Shown here piece by piece: positions 16,502-26,042 of a stretch of DNA of 37,845 nucleotides. A program made the position numbers and the translations under genes. The stretch comes from Burkholderiales bacterium (GTDB lineage Bacteria; Pseudomonadota; Gammaproteobacteria; Burkholderiales; Burkholderiaceae_F), in NCBI GenBank assembly GCA_900290335.1, contig OKRD01000147.1, positions 1 to 37,845 of the forward strand. The letters are read 5' to 3'. Below the pieces are notes generated by a model that ran no database searches, was not told the origin of the DNA, and saw only the letters and a list, made by a program, of their open reading frames with translations. Numbering within the stretch: the first letter of the stretch is position 1; the number at the start of each line of letters is the position of its first letter.

Positions 16502-18027
16502 ATGATGGCGCAGCCCGCGGCAAGCGAAAACCGTGCTCCTCCGCAGATCCTGGATCTACTCGTCGTCGGCGGCGGCGTAAATGGCGCGGGCATTGCCCGC
16601 GATGCCGCCGGTCGGGGCTTGACGGTCATGCTGTGCGAAAGGGGCGATCTGGCGCAGGGCACATCCTCGCGCAGCAGCGGGCTGATCCACGGCGGGCTGC
16701 GCTACCTGGAGTACGGGGAATTCCGCCTGGTTCGCGAGGCGCTACACGAGCGCGAAATTCTGCTGGCGGCGGCGCCGCATCTGGTACGCCCGATACGATT
16801 TGTTCTCCCCCATGTGGCCGGCATGCGTCCGGCATGGATGCTGCGCGCCGGCCTGTTCCTCTACGACCATCTTGCCCGCCGCCGGCGCCTACCGGCCTCG
16901 GCCGCGATATCCCTTACCAGGGAACCGGAAGGACTAGCGGTTCGCCCCGAATTCACGCGCGGCTTCACATACTCGGATTGTCGCACCGACGATGCCCGGC
17001 TGGTCGTGCACAACGCGATCGCCGCGCACCAGCTCGGAGCGCAGGTTCGCACGCAGACCGAGTTCCTGCACGCGGCCCGAGAAGGCGTGCTGTGGCGCGT
17101 CCAGTTGCGCGATCGCCACGCGGGAACCGTCACCTCCTTGCACGCGCCGCGGGCCCGTGGCTCGAGGAAGTTGCCGCGCGCGTTCCCGGCGTCGCCCGCG
17201 CGCACCACGCGCGTTTGGTCAAGGGTAGCCATCTCGTAGTTCAAAAATTCTGGAGCGGGGACCATGCGTACCTGCTGCAAAACGTTGATCGGCGCGCGAT
17301 ATTTGTCACGCCCTACGAGAAAGACCTGGCGCTGATCGGTACCACCGATTTGCCGTTTACCGAGTCAGCCGACACCGCCGCCATCTCCGACGCAGAGACG
17401 CGCTACCTGTGCGAGGCGGTTAACCGGCAGCTGCGCTGCACGCTGGGCCCACAGGATGTGGTCCATGCGTTTTCCGGCGTGCGTTGCCTGGTCGACGACG
17501 ATCAAGCCGATCCATCGGCCGTGACGCGCGACTACGCAATCGACGTGGCGGGGTCCGAACAGCAGGCGACCGTGCTCACGGTCCTGGGCGGCAAGATCAC
17601 GACCTATCGGCGCCTGGCCGAGCACGCGCTCGAGCTGCTAAAGCCGGTATTCCCAGCGATGCGCGGGGCCTGGACGGCGCACAGCCCGCTGCCCGGCGGC
17701 GACTTCCCGGATGCGGATTTCGCTACCGCGCAGAGCCAATTCTTGGAGGAAACGGCGTTTCTCCCACCGAGTCATGCGCTTGGTCTGCTCGATCGCCACG
17801 GCACGCGCGCATACCGAATCCTTGCGGGCATCCGCGAGGTCGATGCCATGGGCCAGCATTTCGGCGCCGGTCTTTACGAGTGCGAGGTGCACCACCTGTT
17901 GCAGCAGGAGTGGGCTCGCACGCCCGATGACGTCCTGTGGCGCCGTACCAAGTTTGGCCTGCGTCTGACGCCCGAGCAAGCCCGGCAGTTCCAGCAGTGG
18001 ATGGCTACCGCAGCAATCCCCTACTAG
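16502..18027 (+). pseudogene. glpD: Aerobic glycerol-3-phosphate dehydrogenase, frame broken
   Basis: GlpD oxidises sn-glycerol 3-phosphate to dihydroxyacetone phosphate at the inner membrane, passing electrons to quinone. The first frame (16502 to about 17146) holds the FAD-binding G-G-G-V-N-G-A-G (23-30) and the S-S-G-L-I-H-G-G-L-R-Y-L motif. The second frame (about 17149 to 18027) resumes with A-G-P-W-L-E-E-V and continues through Y-E-K-D-L-A-L-I-G-T-T-D to the conserved C-terminal domain. Where homologues read A-R-x-L-V-N-A-x-G-P-W, this sequence has only two bases between the A codon (17144-17146) and A-G-P-W (17149 on), so about 16 bases appear missing. Apart from this the gene is full length, about 508 codons. 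Two adjacent ATGs (16502, 16505) are possible starts. The last four bases overlap the convergent TPR gene. Confidence 0.85.
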
Positions 18028-18854
18028 CCCCAATCGCCGCCGCCACCACCGTCGCCGGCGATATCGTTACCGGAGCCGCCCGCGTCCCAGGAATCGGAAT
18101 CACTGACACCAAAGTCACGACCACCTCCGTCGTCGTTGGCGACCCGCGACCTGTCACCAAGAGCGGCGTCCGAAGCCGAGCGGTCCCGATCGTGGTTGCC
18201 GAGGAATTCGTGCGCCAGCGCCTCGCCGGCCACCATGCCGGCACCCACCGCCGCACCGGTGGCCAGGCCACCGATGATTCCCGAACCGATTCCCGGCGCA
18301 CTCATCGGCGCGGCGCCGTAGGGCGAAGCGCCGTACGGCGCACCCGCCGATCCGACCCCGGCACCGGTCATGGGAACGATCGGGGCGCGCCGCGAACGCA
18401 GGAACAGGAACAACAAGAATCCGGCACCGGCCACGATCAGCAGCACGCCCCAGGGAAAGCCCTGCTCCGAGGGCCTCGCATCGACCACGGCGCCCGCACC
18501 GCGTTCGGCGCCCAGCATGCGACCCCGTTCACGCTCGGTAATGAGTCCCCTAAGATCGCGCACCGCCTCGGCCTTGGCAAAAGGCAAACCCGGGGCCAGG
18601 TGCTCCGCGCGCTCGAGTTCGGCATTGGCATCGCCCGCACGTCCAAGGCGAACCAGCACCTCGGCCTCCACATAGTGCGCCTTGGCGCTATCGGGATGAT
18701 CGTGTAACACTCTGGTCATCATCGCTTGCGCCTCGGTCAGGCGCCCCTCGTGCACGGCCTGGTACACCTCGTGCAGACTCGGATCATCGCCCCGCGCCGC
18801 CGGCACGAATGCGAACGCTGCAAGGGCAAGAACTGCGCTAACGAGCATTTTCAT
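18024..18854 (-). CDS. Secreted/membrane TPR protein with Gly/Asp-rich tail
   Basis: A 276-residue envelope protein. Residues 1-22 are a Sec signal peptide (M-K-M-L-V-S-A-V-L-A-L-A-A-F-A-F-V-P-A-A-R-G). Two tetratricopeptide-like helical repeats occupy about 25-95 (H-E-V-Y-Q-A-V-H-E-G-R-L-T-E-A-Q and A-H-Y-V-E-A-E-V-L-V-R-L-G-R). A transmembrane segment lies at 135-152 (W-G-V-L-L-I-V-A-G-A-G-F-L-L-F-L-F-L) followed by R-S-R-R, so the C-terminus is probably cytoplasmic. A Gly/Ala/Pro-rich stretch and an Asp/Ser/Gly tail ending G-G-G-G-D-W-G complete it. Similar proteins occur in Burkholderiales without an assigned function. The ATG is at 18854. It is monocistronic, convergent with and overlapping glpD by four bases. 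Confidence 0.8.
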   Translation of the reverse strand: MKMLVSAVLALAAFAFVPAARGDDPSLHEVYQAVHEGRLTEAQAMMTRVLHDHPDSAKAHYVEAEVLVRLGRAGDANAELERAEHLAPGLPFAKAEAVRDLRGLITERERGRMLGAERGAGAVVDARPSEQGFPWGVLLIVAGAGFLLFLFLRSRRAPIVPMTGAGVGSAGAPYGASPYGAAPMSAPGIGSGIIGGLATGAAVGAGMVAGEALAHEFLGNHDRDRSASDAALGDRSRVANDDGGGRDFGVSDSDSWDAGGSGNDIAGDGGGGGDWG

Positions 18855-18973
18855 GGGAACAGGATTCCTCGAAAGATGAAGGCCAGTAACGCTGCAGGAA
18901 GGCCAATACCTGCCTTAGATGCGGCCAAGTGCGGGAAGTTCAAGTCGCGCCGGGACCCTGGCAACGGCGTACT

Positions 18974-20548
18974 TTACTCGCGCGAGGCGGCAAGCGCCTC
19001 GGTCGGCATCCACAGAGCCGGCAAACCTTTGATCGTCTTCAGGATGCTGCCCAGCGAACCATTGCGCACGAGGGACGTGGCCCACTCGATGTCCGGCGCG
19101 AGGTACCGGTCGCGCTCCATCGCTGGGCAGTGCTCGCGCAGCAGGAAGTGTGCTCGCTCGAGCAGCAGGGAACTGCGCAATGGGCGAAGAAATTCCAGCG
19201 CCTGCGCCGCAGCCAGCAGCTCGATCCCCAGGATATAGGCGGTATTCTCAATGAGCCGCTGCAGTCGGCGCGCGGCGAACGTTGCCATCGACACGTGGTC
19301 TTCCTGATTGGCGGACGTCGGCAGGCTGTCGACACTGGCCGGATGGGCAAGCGACTTGTTCTCGCTTGCCAGCGATGCGGCGGTAACATGGGCCATCATC
19401 AGGCCGCTGTTGAGCCCGGGCTCGGCGCTGAGAAACGGCGGCAGCCGGGACACGCTGCTGTCGATGAGCATGGCAATACGCCTCTCGGAAATGGCCCCGA
19501 CCTCGGCAATTGCCACCGCCATCGCATCGGCCGCCAAGGCGACGGGTTCGGCGTGGAAGTTCCCGCCGGACACCAGAACGTTGTCCTCGACGAAGACGAG
19601 CGGATTATCGGTAACGGCGTTCGCCTCCCGCAGCAGAACCTGCGCCGCGTAGCGCAACTGGTCCAGACAGGCGCCGACGACCTGCGGCTGGCAACGCAGG
19701 CAATACGGATCCTGCACCCGATCGTCGCCGGTAAGATGCGACAGGCGAATGGCGCTACCGTGCAGCAGAGCGCGGTAGCAATAGGCCACATCCATCTGCC
19801 CCGGCTGGCCGCGCAGGCGATGTATGCGCGCGTCAAACGGGCCATCGCTGCCGCGCGCAGCGTCCACGGTGAGGGCGCCGACCACCAGCGCCGCCTCCAG
19901 CACCGGTTCAAAGCGGAACAATGCGTGCAAGGCCAAGGCGGTCGAGGTCTGCGTTCCGTTGATCAGCGCCAGTCCTTCCTTCGGCCGCAAGTGAAGCGGT
20001 GCCAAGCCGAACTGCTCCAACGCGTCCAGCGCGCCGACGCGCGCCCCGTCGACCAGGAATTCGCCTTCGCCCAGCAGGGCGAGCGTCATGTGGGCCAGCG
20101 GCGCCAGGTCCCCGGACGCGCCAACCGAGCCCTGCGACGGCACGTACGGGATGGCGCCGGCGTTGGCTGCCGATAACAACGCGTCCACCAACGATTCGCG
20201 CACGCCCGAGTAGCCGCGCGCCAGGCTTGCCGCCTTGAGCGCGAGCATCAGCCGCACCACGGGCGGTGCCAGCGGTTCGCCGACTCCCGCGCTGTGCGAC
20301 CGGATCAGGTTCACCTGCAGGGCCTCGAGTTCCGAGTCGTCGATGCGCTTGTCGGCGAGCTTGCCAAAACCCGTGTTGACGCCATACACCGGCGCCGCTC
20401 CATGAGCCACGCGCTGCACCAGCTCGGCGCTGGCACGGATTTTCCAGCGCGGCTCCACGCCCAGACGCAGTCGCGCCGTGCCCTGGTAGATGGCGCGCAG
20501 CTGCTCGAGCGTCAAGCACCCTGGCTCGATGTCCAGGTCCACGTTCAT
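18974..20548 (-). CDS. hutH: Histidine ammonia-lyase
   Basis: A 524-residue cytoplasmic enzyme converting L-histidine to trans-urocanate and ammonia, the first step of histidine use. The A-S-G triplet that cyclises into the MIO cofactor is at 144-146 within [14 protein letters not shown]. The catalytic tyrosine loop Y-G-V-N-T-G-F-G is at 55-62, and the C-terminal Q-E-D-H-V-S-M motif is present. The ATG at 20548 overlaps the hutU stop as ATGA, implying translational coupling; the open frame continues upstream but lies inside hutU. Slightly longer than the usual 505-515 residues, the extra part being at the C-terminus. Confidence 0.97.
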   Translation of the reverse strand: MNVDLDIEPGCLTLEQLRAIYQGTARLRLGVEPRWKIRASAELVQRVAHGAAPVYGVNTGFGKLADKRIDDSELEALQVNLIRSHSAGVGEPLAPPVVRLMLALKAASLARGYSGVRESLVDALLSAANAGAIPYVPSQGSVGASGDLAPLAHMTLALLGEGEFLVDGARVGALDALEQFGLAPLHLRPKEGLALINGTQTSTALALHALFRFEPVLEAALVVGALTVDAARGSDGPFDARIHRLRGQPGQMDVAYCYRALLHGSAIRLSHLTGDDRVQDPYCLRCQPQVVGACLDQLRYAAQVLLREANAVTDNPLVFVEDNVLVSGGNFHAEPVALAADAMAVAIAEVGAISERRIAMLIDSSVSRLPPFLSAEPGLNSGLMMAHVTAASLASENKSLAHPASVDSLPTSANQEDHVSMATFAARRLQRLIENTAYILGIELLAAAQALEFLRPLRSSLLLERAHFLLREHCPAMERDRYLAPDIEWATSLVRNGSLGSILKTIKGLPALWMPTEALAASRE

Positions 20549-22251
20549 GAGCGACCCAGCATGGGCAGTTGCAATCCTTGTTCCCGCGCCGTCTCGATCG
20601 CATCCGGGTAACCGGCGTCGGCATGGCGCATGACGCCGCTGGCCGGATCGTTCCACAACACGCGCTCGATTCGCCGCTGGGCGTCCGGCGTTCCGTCGCA
20701 CACCACCACGACACCGGCGTGCTGCGAGTATCCCATCCCGACCCCACCTCCGTGATGCAGCGAAACCCAGGTCGCGCCGCTCGCAGTATTGAGTAGCGCA
20801 TTGAGCAGCGGCCAGTCCGACACCGCATCCGAGCCATCGAGCATCGATTCGGTTTCGCGATTGGGCGAGGCGACCGATCCGGAATCGAGATGATCCCGGC
20901 CAATCACGATCGGCGCTTTGAGCTCGCCGGTGCGCACCATCTCGTTGAAGGCCAGGCCGGCCCGCTGACGCTCGCCCAGGCCGATCCAGCAGATTCGAGC
21001 CGGCAGACCTTGAAACGCAATCCGCTCGGCCGCCATGTCCAGCCAGCGGTGCAGGTGCCCATCGGCCGCAAAGAGCTCACGCATCTTCCGGTCGGTGCGC
21101 CATATGTCCTCCGGATCCCCGGAGAGCGCCACCCAGCGAAACGGTCCCTTGCCTCGACAAAATAGCGGCCGGATGTACGCCGGCACGAAGCCCGGAAAGG
21201 AAAAGGCATCCGCGACCCCTTGGTCCCGCGCAACCTGCCGGATGTTGTTGCCATAGTCAAATGTCGGAACGCCCAGCGACTGGAACGCCAGCATCGCGCG
21301 CACGTGCGCGGCGCAGCTCTGCGCCGCCGCCCGAACCAGCTCCGCGTGCTCGTCGGGATCGGCCTGCGCCGCTTGCCAGCGTTCCACGCTCCATCCTGCG
21401 GGCAGATAGCCGTTTACCAGGTCGTGCGCGGACGTCTGGTCGGTCAGCAGGTCCGGCTGAACGCCGCCGGCCTGCGCGCGCCGCGCCAGCTCGGGCACAA
21501 CTTCGGCGGCATTGCCCAGCAAGGCCACGGACACCGCGCGCCGCTCGCGCGCATACTGCTCCATGCGTCGCAGCGCATCGTCCAGGTCGCGCGCCTGCTC
21601 GTCGAGATAGCGCGTTGCGAGGCGAAAATCGATGCGGCTTTGGCGGCACTCGACCACCAGGGAACTGGCGCCGGCAAAACTCGCCGCGAGCGGCTGGGCG
21701 CCGCCCATGCCACCGAGTCCGGCGGTGAGTATCCAGCGCCCCGCTAGGCTGCCACCGTAATGGCGCCTGCCGGCCTCGATGAAGGTCTCATAGGTACCCT
21801 GGACAATGCCCTGGCTGCCAATGTAGATCCAGGAGCCGGCCGTCATCTGGCCGAACATCATGAGGCCCTTGCGATCGAGCTCGTGAAAGTGCTCCCAGGT
21901 CGCCCAGTGCGGAACGAGATTGGAGTTGGCAATCAACACTCGCGGGGCCTGCTCGTGCGTGCGAAAGACACCGACCGGCTTGCCCGACTGGATCAGCAGG
22001 CTCTGGTCCGGTTCCAGCCGGCGCAGGGCTTGCAAGATCGCATCGAAACAGGGCCAATTTCGCGCCGCCTTTCCGATGCCCCCGTAGACGACCAGCGCGT
22101 CCGGGTTCTCTGCGACTTCCGGGTCAAGGTTGTTTTGGATCATCCGGTAGGCGGCCTCGATCTGCCAATTGCGGCAACTCAGGGTCGTGCCACGCGGCGC
22201 CTTGACGGGCCGCGGCACACTGCGTGGATCGGTGGCTGAACCCTGCTTCAT
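20545..22251 (-). CDS. hutU: Urocanate hydratase
   Basis: A 568-residue NAD+-dependent enzyme hydrating urocanate to 4-imidazolone-5-propionate, the second step of the pathway. Visible signatures are the NAD-binding [12 protein letters not shown], the conserved F-D-Y-G-N-N-I-R segment, and the cysteine in [14 protein letters not shown] that binds NAD. The terminal [15 protein letters not shown] is also intact. The ATG at 22251 follows GGAGG with a seven-base spacer; an open frame extends upstream into the divergent hutI gene and is a shadow. First gene of the leftward hut arm, followed directly by hutH with a four-base overlap. Only 66 bases separate it from the divergent hutI. Confidence 0.97.
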   Translation of the reverse strand: MKQGSATDPRSVPRPVKAPRGTTLSCRNWQIEAAYRMIQNNLDPEVAENPDALVVYGGIGKAARNWPCFDAILQALRRLEPDQSLLIQSGKPVGVFRTHEQAPRVLIANSNLVPHWATWEHFHELDRKGLMMFGQMTAGSWIYIGSQGIVQGTYETFIEAGRRHYGGSLAGRWILTAGLGGMGGAQPLAASFAGASSLVVECRQSRIDFRLATRYLDEQARDLDDALRRMEQYARERRAVSVALLGNAAEVVPELARRAQAGGVQPDLLTDQTSAHDLVNGYLPAGWSVERWQAAQADPDEHAELVRAAAQSCAAHVRAMLAFQSLGVPTFDYGNNIRQVARDQGVADAFSFPGFVPAYIRPLFCRGKGPFRWVALSGDPEDIWRTDRKMRELFAADGHLHRWLDMAAERIAFQGLPARICWIGLGERQRAGLAFNEMVRTGELKAPIVIGRDHLDSGSVASPNRETESMLDGSDAVSDWPLLNALLNTASGATWVSLHHGGGVGMGYSQHAGVVVVCDGTPDAQRRIERVLWNDPASGVMRHADAGYPDAIETAREQGLQLPMLGRS

Positions 22252-22261
22252 CCCGATTCCT

Positions 22262-22271
22262 CCACTAGTGG
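22262..22271. promoter_or_regulatory. Palindrome in the divergent hut promoter gap
   Basis: CCACTAGTGG is a perfect ten-base palindrome in the short gap between hutU (starts 22251) and hutI (starts 22318). TGGCGCCA at 22269-22276 is an overlapping second palindrome. The location just upstream of both genes, next to the hutU ribosome binding site, is suitable for a repressor. It does not resemble the TATATA-centred HutC operators known from pseudomonads, and hutC is not in the window. Confidence 0.35.
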
Positions 22272-22317
22272 CGCCAAAAGTACGGAACAGGCACACTCTA
22301 CTATGACGAGGCTGGCG

Positions 22318-23532
22318 ATGACGACGCTTTGGCACAACGCAACATTGGCGACGATGGCCGACGGCGCGCCCGGGGGCATTATCGAGCGCGGCGCGCTGCT
22401 GGTTGATCGGGATCGCCTGGGATGGGTCGGACCGATCGGCGAGCTGCCTCGCGAACTCCGGCTGGCGGCGACGCAGGAGATCGACGTCGGGGGTGCCTTG
22501 GTGACCCCTGGCCTGATCGACTGTCATACGCATCTTGTCTACGGTGGCGAGCGCGCCCGCGAGTTCGAGATGCGCCTGCAGGGATCGAGTTACGAGGAGA
22601 TCGCGCGCGCTGGCGGCGGGATTCGCGCCACCGTAGCGGCGACCCGGGCAACGGACGACGATCGGCTGCAGGCGCTGGCATCGGGGCGACTGCGGACCAT
22701 GATGGCCGAGGGCGTCACGACGATCGAGATCAAGTCCGGCTATGGCCTGACCCGCAACGACGAGGCGCGCATGCTGCGCGTAGCGCGTCGGCTCGCCGAC
22801 AGCCACGCGGTCGGCGTTCGCACCACGTATCTGGCGGCGCACGCCCTGGCCCCCGAATACGAGGACCGCGGGGAAGACTACGTCGAGGCGGTCTGTGCCT
22901 GGCTGGCGCAGTTGCATGCCGAGGGCCTGGTCGATGCCGTTGACGCATTTTGCGACAACATCGGTTTTTCCCTGGCGCAGACGCGGCGAGTATTCGAGGC
23001 GGCATGCGCCCTGCGCTTGCCGGTGAAGCTGCACGCCGAGCAGTTTAGCAACCAGGGCGGCGCTGCCCTCGCGGCACGATTTGGAGCGCTCTCCTGCGAC
23101 CACCTGGAGCACCTCGATGCCGCCGGCGTACGGGCAATGGCGGCCGCCGGCTGCGTTGCGGTGCTACTGCCGGGCGCCTACTATTTTCTGCGCCAGACGC
23201 AGCTGCCGCCCGTGCGCGAGCTGCGCGCGGCAGGCGTACCGATCGCCATCGCGACGGACCACAACCCTGGGAGTTCGCCGGTCCTGTCCCCGTTGCTGAT
23301 GCTAAACATGGCATGCGTCCTATTCGGGCTTACTCCCTGGGAGGCGTTGCGAGGCGCTACCGCACATGCCGCGCGCGCCCTGGGGCTCGGGTCCACGCAC
23401 GGGGTGCTGGCGACGGGCAAGCGCGCCGACTTCGTCGTCTGGGACGCCGCGCACCCCAGCGAGCTGGCGTACTACATTGGTCGCAATGCGTGCCGACGCC
23501 GCGTGCACGGCGGCGTCGAAGGCAAGTCCTGA
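22318..23532 (+). CDS. hutI: Imidazolonepropionase
   Basis: A 404-residue cytoplasmic metallo-amidohydrolase that opens the imidazolone ring of 4-imidazolone-5-propionate to give N-formimino-L-glutamate. Metal and substrate motifs are complete: H-T-H in [26 protein letters not shown], and T-D-H-N-P-G-S-S-P. The ATG at 22318 is chosen because GAGG at 22308-22311 is six bases upstream; an in-frame ATG at 22303 adds five residues but has no ribosome binding site. First gene of the rightward arm, followed by hutG after 24 bases. Confidence 0.96.
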   Translation: MTTLWHNATLATMADGAPGGIIERGALLVDRDRLGWVGPIGELPRELRLAATQEIDVGGALVTPGLIDCHTHLVYGGERAREFEMRLQGSSYEEIARAGGGIRATVAATRATDDDRLQALASGRLRTMMAEGVTTIEIKSGYGLTRNDEARMLRVARRLADSHAVGVRTTYLAAHALAPEYEDRGEDYVEAVCAWLAQLHAEGLVDAVDAFCDNIGFSLAQTRRVFEAACALRLPVKLHAEQFSNQGGAALAARFGALSCDHLEHLDAAGVRAMAAAGCVAVLLPGAYYFLRQTQLPPVRELRAAGVPIAIATDHNPGSSPVLSPLLMLNMACVLFGLTPWEALRGATAHAARALGLGSTHGVLATGKRADFVVWDAAHPSELAYYIGRNACRRRVHGGVEGKS

Positions 23533-23547
23533 ATCTCCGAGAGATTC
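23531..23547 (+). repeat. Hairpin in the hutI-hutG junction
   Basis: GAATCTC (23531-23537) and GAGATTC (23541-23547) pair perfectly around CGA. The left arm begins inside the hutI stop codon and the right arm ends ten bases before the hutG start. With no U-run and in the middle of an operon, it is more likely an RNA processing or stability element than a terminator. Confidence 0.35.
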
Positions 23548-23556
23548 CCCGTCGCC

Positions 23557-24360
23557 ATGAGCCAGGAAATCTTCCAATTGCACCGCGGCAACACTCCGCT
23601 GATCGTTAGCCTTCCGCATGTCGGAACGAATATTCCGGAGCCCATGCGTTCGGCGTATGTGGAGCGCGCGCTGTTCCTGGAGGACACCGATTGGCACCTG
23701 CCATCCTTGTACGACTTCATCGACGAGCTCGGTGCCACGCTCATCGTGCCGCGCCTGAGCCGCTACGTGATTGACCTCAATCGCCCGCCACAGGATGCCC
23801 CGCTCTATGACGGCGCCAACAACACCGAGCTGTGTCCGACACGCTTTTTCACCGGCGAGCCGCTGTATCGCGAAGGCGCCGCGCCGGACCCGGACGAGAT
23901 CGCACGCCGGCGCCAGCTGTATTGGCAGCCCTATCACGACGCGCTCAGCTCGGAGCTCGGGCGTTTGCACGCGACCCATGGTCACGCACTGCTCATCGAT
24001 GGACACAGCATTCGTTCGCAGCTTCCGTGGCTGTTCGACGGCAAGTTGCCCGACCTGAACCTGGGGACGGCCAACGGCCAGAGCTGCGCGCTTACGCTGC
24101 GCGACGCCTTGGCGCAGGCGCTGGCGAACGCATCGCGCTATTCGCACGTGATCGACGGCCGCTTCCATGGCGGCTACATAACGCGCCATTACGGCAGACC
24201 CGAAACCGCCATCCACGCGGTGCAGCTGGAAATGTGCTGGAGCTGCTACATGGACGAGGCGCCGCCGTACCTCGTGGACGAGTCCCGCGCCGTCTATTTG
24301 CGGCCGCTCCTGCGCGAACTTGCCGCCACGATGCTGTACTGGGGTTCGCAAAATGGCTAG
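23557..24360 (+). CDS. hutG: N-formylglutamate deformylase
   Basis: A 267-residue amidohydrolase of the FGase family (Pseudomonas HutG type) that hydrolyses N-formyl-L-glutamate to glutamate and formate, the last step of the five-enzyme route. Recognisable segments are L-P-H-V-G-T-N-I-P, Y-V-I-D-L-N-R-P-P, L-L-I-D-G-H-S-I-R-S and R-F-H-G-G-Y-I-T-R-H-Y-G. It is unrelated to the manganese formiminoglutamase also called HutG in enterics and bacilli. Its stop overlaps the hutF start by eight bases, so the two are probably translationally coupled and always made together. Confidence 0.95.
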   Translation: MSQEIFQLHRGNTPLIVSLPHVGTNIPEPMRSAYVERALFLEDTDWHLPSLYDFIDELGATLIVPRLSRYVIDLNRPPQDAPLYDGANNTELCPTRFFTGEPLYREGAAPDPDEIARRRQLYWQPYHDALSSELGRLHATHGHALLIDGHSIRSQLPWLFDGKLPDLNLGTANGQSCALTLRDALAQALANASRYSHVIDGRFHGGYITRHYGRPETAIHAVQLEMCWSCYMDEAPPYLVDESRAVYLRPLLRELAATMLYWGSQNG

Positions 24361-25819
24361 CACGGGTTCGGCTTCCGCGATCGCGCGCGCCCCGCATGCT
24401 GCGCCAGCGCGCGAGCGCCTGCTCTGGGCGCCACGGGCCTGGGTTGGGAATCGATGGCACGAAGGAGTGCTTTTGCGGGTCGGAGACGATGGCAACTGGG
24501 CCGCTGTCCAGACCGAGGTCCGCGCCGCGCCAGGCGCGACGCTGCTCGAGGGCCCGGCACTGCCCGGGCTCGTCAACGCGCACAGCCACGCCTTCCAGCG
24601 TGCCTTCTCCGGCTTGGCGGAACGACGCAACGTCGACCAGGACGACTTCTGGTCCTGGCGCGACCGAATGTATCGGGTCGCGCTGCGCATCACTGCCGAG
24701 CAGCAGCGTGCGATCGCCGCGCAGTTGTACCTCGAGCTGGTCCGCGGCGGCTACACGCAGGTATGCGAATTCCACTACCTGCACAACGCATCGGATGGCA
24801 GCGTTTACGCCGATGATCCGGCTCGCATGGCTCGAGCTATCGTTGCTGCGGCGCGTGAGGTCGGAATTGGCTTGACGCTGCTGCCAACCGTCTACGAACG
24901 CGCCGGTTTCTCCCAGTCGACGCTGCGCGAAGACCAGCGGCGCTTTCGGGCCAGCGCGGAAACGGTCCTTGCCATACGCGACGCCGTTCGCGGCTCCGCC
25001 GACGAGGGTACCGATCTGGTCAGCGGGCCGGCGATGCACGTTGGCCTAGCGCTGCATTCCTTGCGCGCGGTGACCCCCATAGCGATCGACCGCCTGATTG
25101 CCGGTAGCGATGGGGCACCCATCCACATCCACATCGCCGAGCAGGCCCAGGAGGTCGATGACTGCCTGTCGGCCACCGGGCTTCGCCCGATCGAATGGCT
25201 GTGCCGGCACGCCTCGCCCGATCGGCGTTGGCAACTTGTGCACGCAACCCATAGCACGCCGGGCGAGATCGAAGCGATTGCGCGCTGCGGTGCCGGCGTC
25301 GTCCTGTGTCCCAGTACCGAGGCAAACCTGGGAGACGGGGTAACCGACCTGCTTGCTTGGCTCAAGCACGGCGTTTCCCTGTCCCTGGGGACCGACAGCC
25401 AGATCACGCGCTCGGCGCTGGAGGAGTTGCGCCTGCTCGAATACGCCCAGCGCCTCACCAAGCGAGCACGTTGCGTGGCGGCAGCGCCGCAAAGTGGGGA
25501 GCCATCGACCGCAGAGCGCCTCTGGTCGCGCGTACTGCACGGCGGAGGTCGAGCGGCAGGTTTCCTGCTTTGGGGATTGCAGGTCGGGGCACGCGCCGAC
25601 CTGCTGGTAGTCGACACCGCCTCGCCCGCATTGCTGGGTGTGCCTGCGTCGCACACGCTCGATGCGCTGGCCTTCAGCAGTCCCATCCGCCCCTTTCGCG
25701 ACACCTTGATCGCTGGACGCTGGGTGACGCGCAATCACCACACCGACCGGGCGGCAAGCATCGCCGGCCGATTTGTGGACGCCATGCAGCAGATTTGGCA
25801 AGAGGCAGCGTCGGCCTAA
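24353..25819 (+). CDS. hutF: Formimidoylglutamate deiminase
   Basis: A 488-residue zinc amidohydrolase converting N-formimino-L-glutamate to N-formylglutamate and ammonia, feeding HutG. The metal site is readable: H-S-H in V-N-A-H-S-H-A-F-Q-R-A, H-I-H-I-A-E-Q, H-A-T-H, and the catalytic aspartate in L-G-T-D-S-Q. The ATG at 24353 lies inside the end of hutG; the frame is open a little further upstream, but that stretch is hutG coding. About 30 residues longer than typical HutF (about 455), mostly an Ala/Arg-rich N-terminus, so a downstream start cannot be excluded. Together with hutG it shows that this organism uses the deiminase route rather than direct formiminoglutamase. Confidence 0.95.
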   Translation: MASTGSASAIARAPHAAPARERLLWAPRAWVGNRWHEGVLLRVGDDGNWAAVQTEVRAAPGATLLEGPALPGLVNAHSHAFQRAFSGLAERRNVDQDDFWSWRDRMYRVALRITAEQQRAIAAQLYLELVRGGYTQVCEFHYLHNASDGSVYADDPARMARAIVAAAREVGIGLTLLPTVYERAGFSQSTLREDQRRFRASAETVLAIRDAVRGSADEGTDLVSGPAMHVGLALHSLRAVTPIAIDRLIAGSDGAPIHIHIAEQAQEVDDCLSATGLRPIEWLCRHASPDRRWQLVHATHSTPGEIEAIARCGAGVVLCPSTEANLGDGVTDLLAWLKHGVSLSLGTDSQITRSALEELRLLEYAQRLTKRARCVAAAPQSGEPSTAERLWSRVLHGGGRAAGFLLWGLQVGARADLLVVDTASPALLGVPASHTLDALAFSSPIRPFRDTLIAGRWVTRNHHTDRAASIAGRFVDAMQQIWQEAASA

Positions 25820-26042
25820 GTCGCCGTCCGCGCCCCGGAAGCAATTTGCCTTGCGAGATCGCCGCCAGCGCGCGCGCTGCTCCCCGCTGCCACCACACTG
25901 GGTCCCGGCCAGCCCGCTTGCGTCGCTGCACGCATTTGCGGCCGAAGCGGGTCAAGCCGCGCCACGGCCCGCCCGAGGTGGTCAGGTCGCGTTGCTGGAA
26001 TGCAACGACGGCTCCGCGAACCGTACCGCGGTGCCTTGCGGC

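Noticed and set aside
14877-16505. Long plus-strand open frame of 542 codons over dctA and the tRNA
   Set aside because: It is antisense to a clear DctA and crosses the tRNA; the translation is charged low-complexity sequence typical of a mirrored membrane protein.
25866-25879. 14-base palindrome CAGCGCGCGCGCTG after hutF
   Set aside because: Mostly alternating GC, expected by chance in DNA of this composition, with no U-run.
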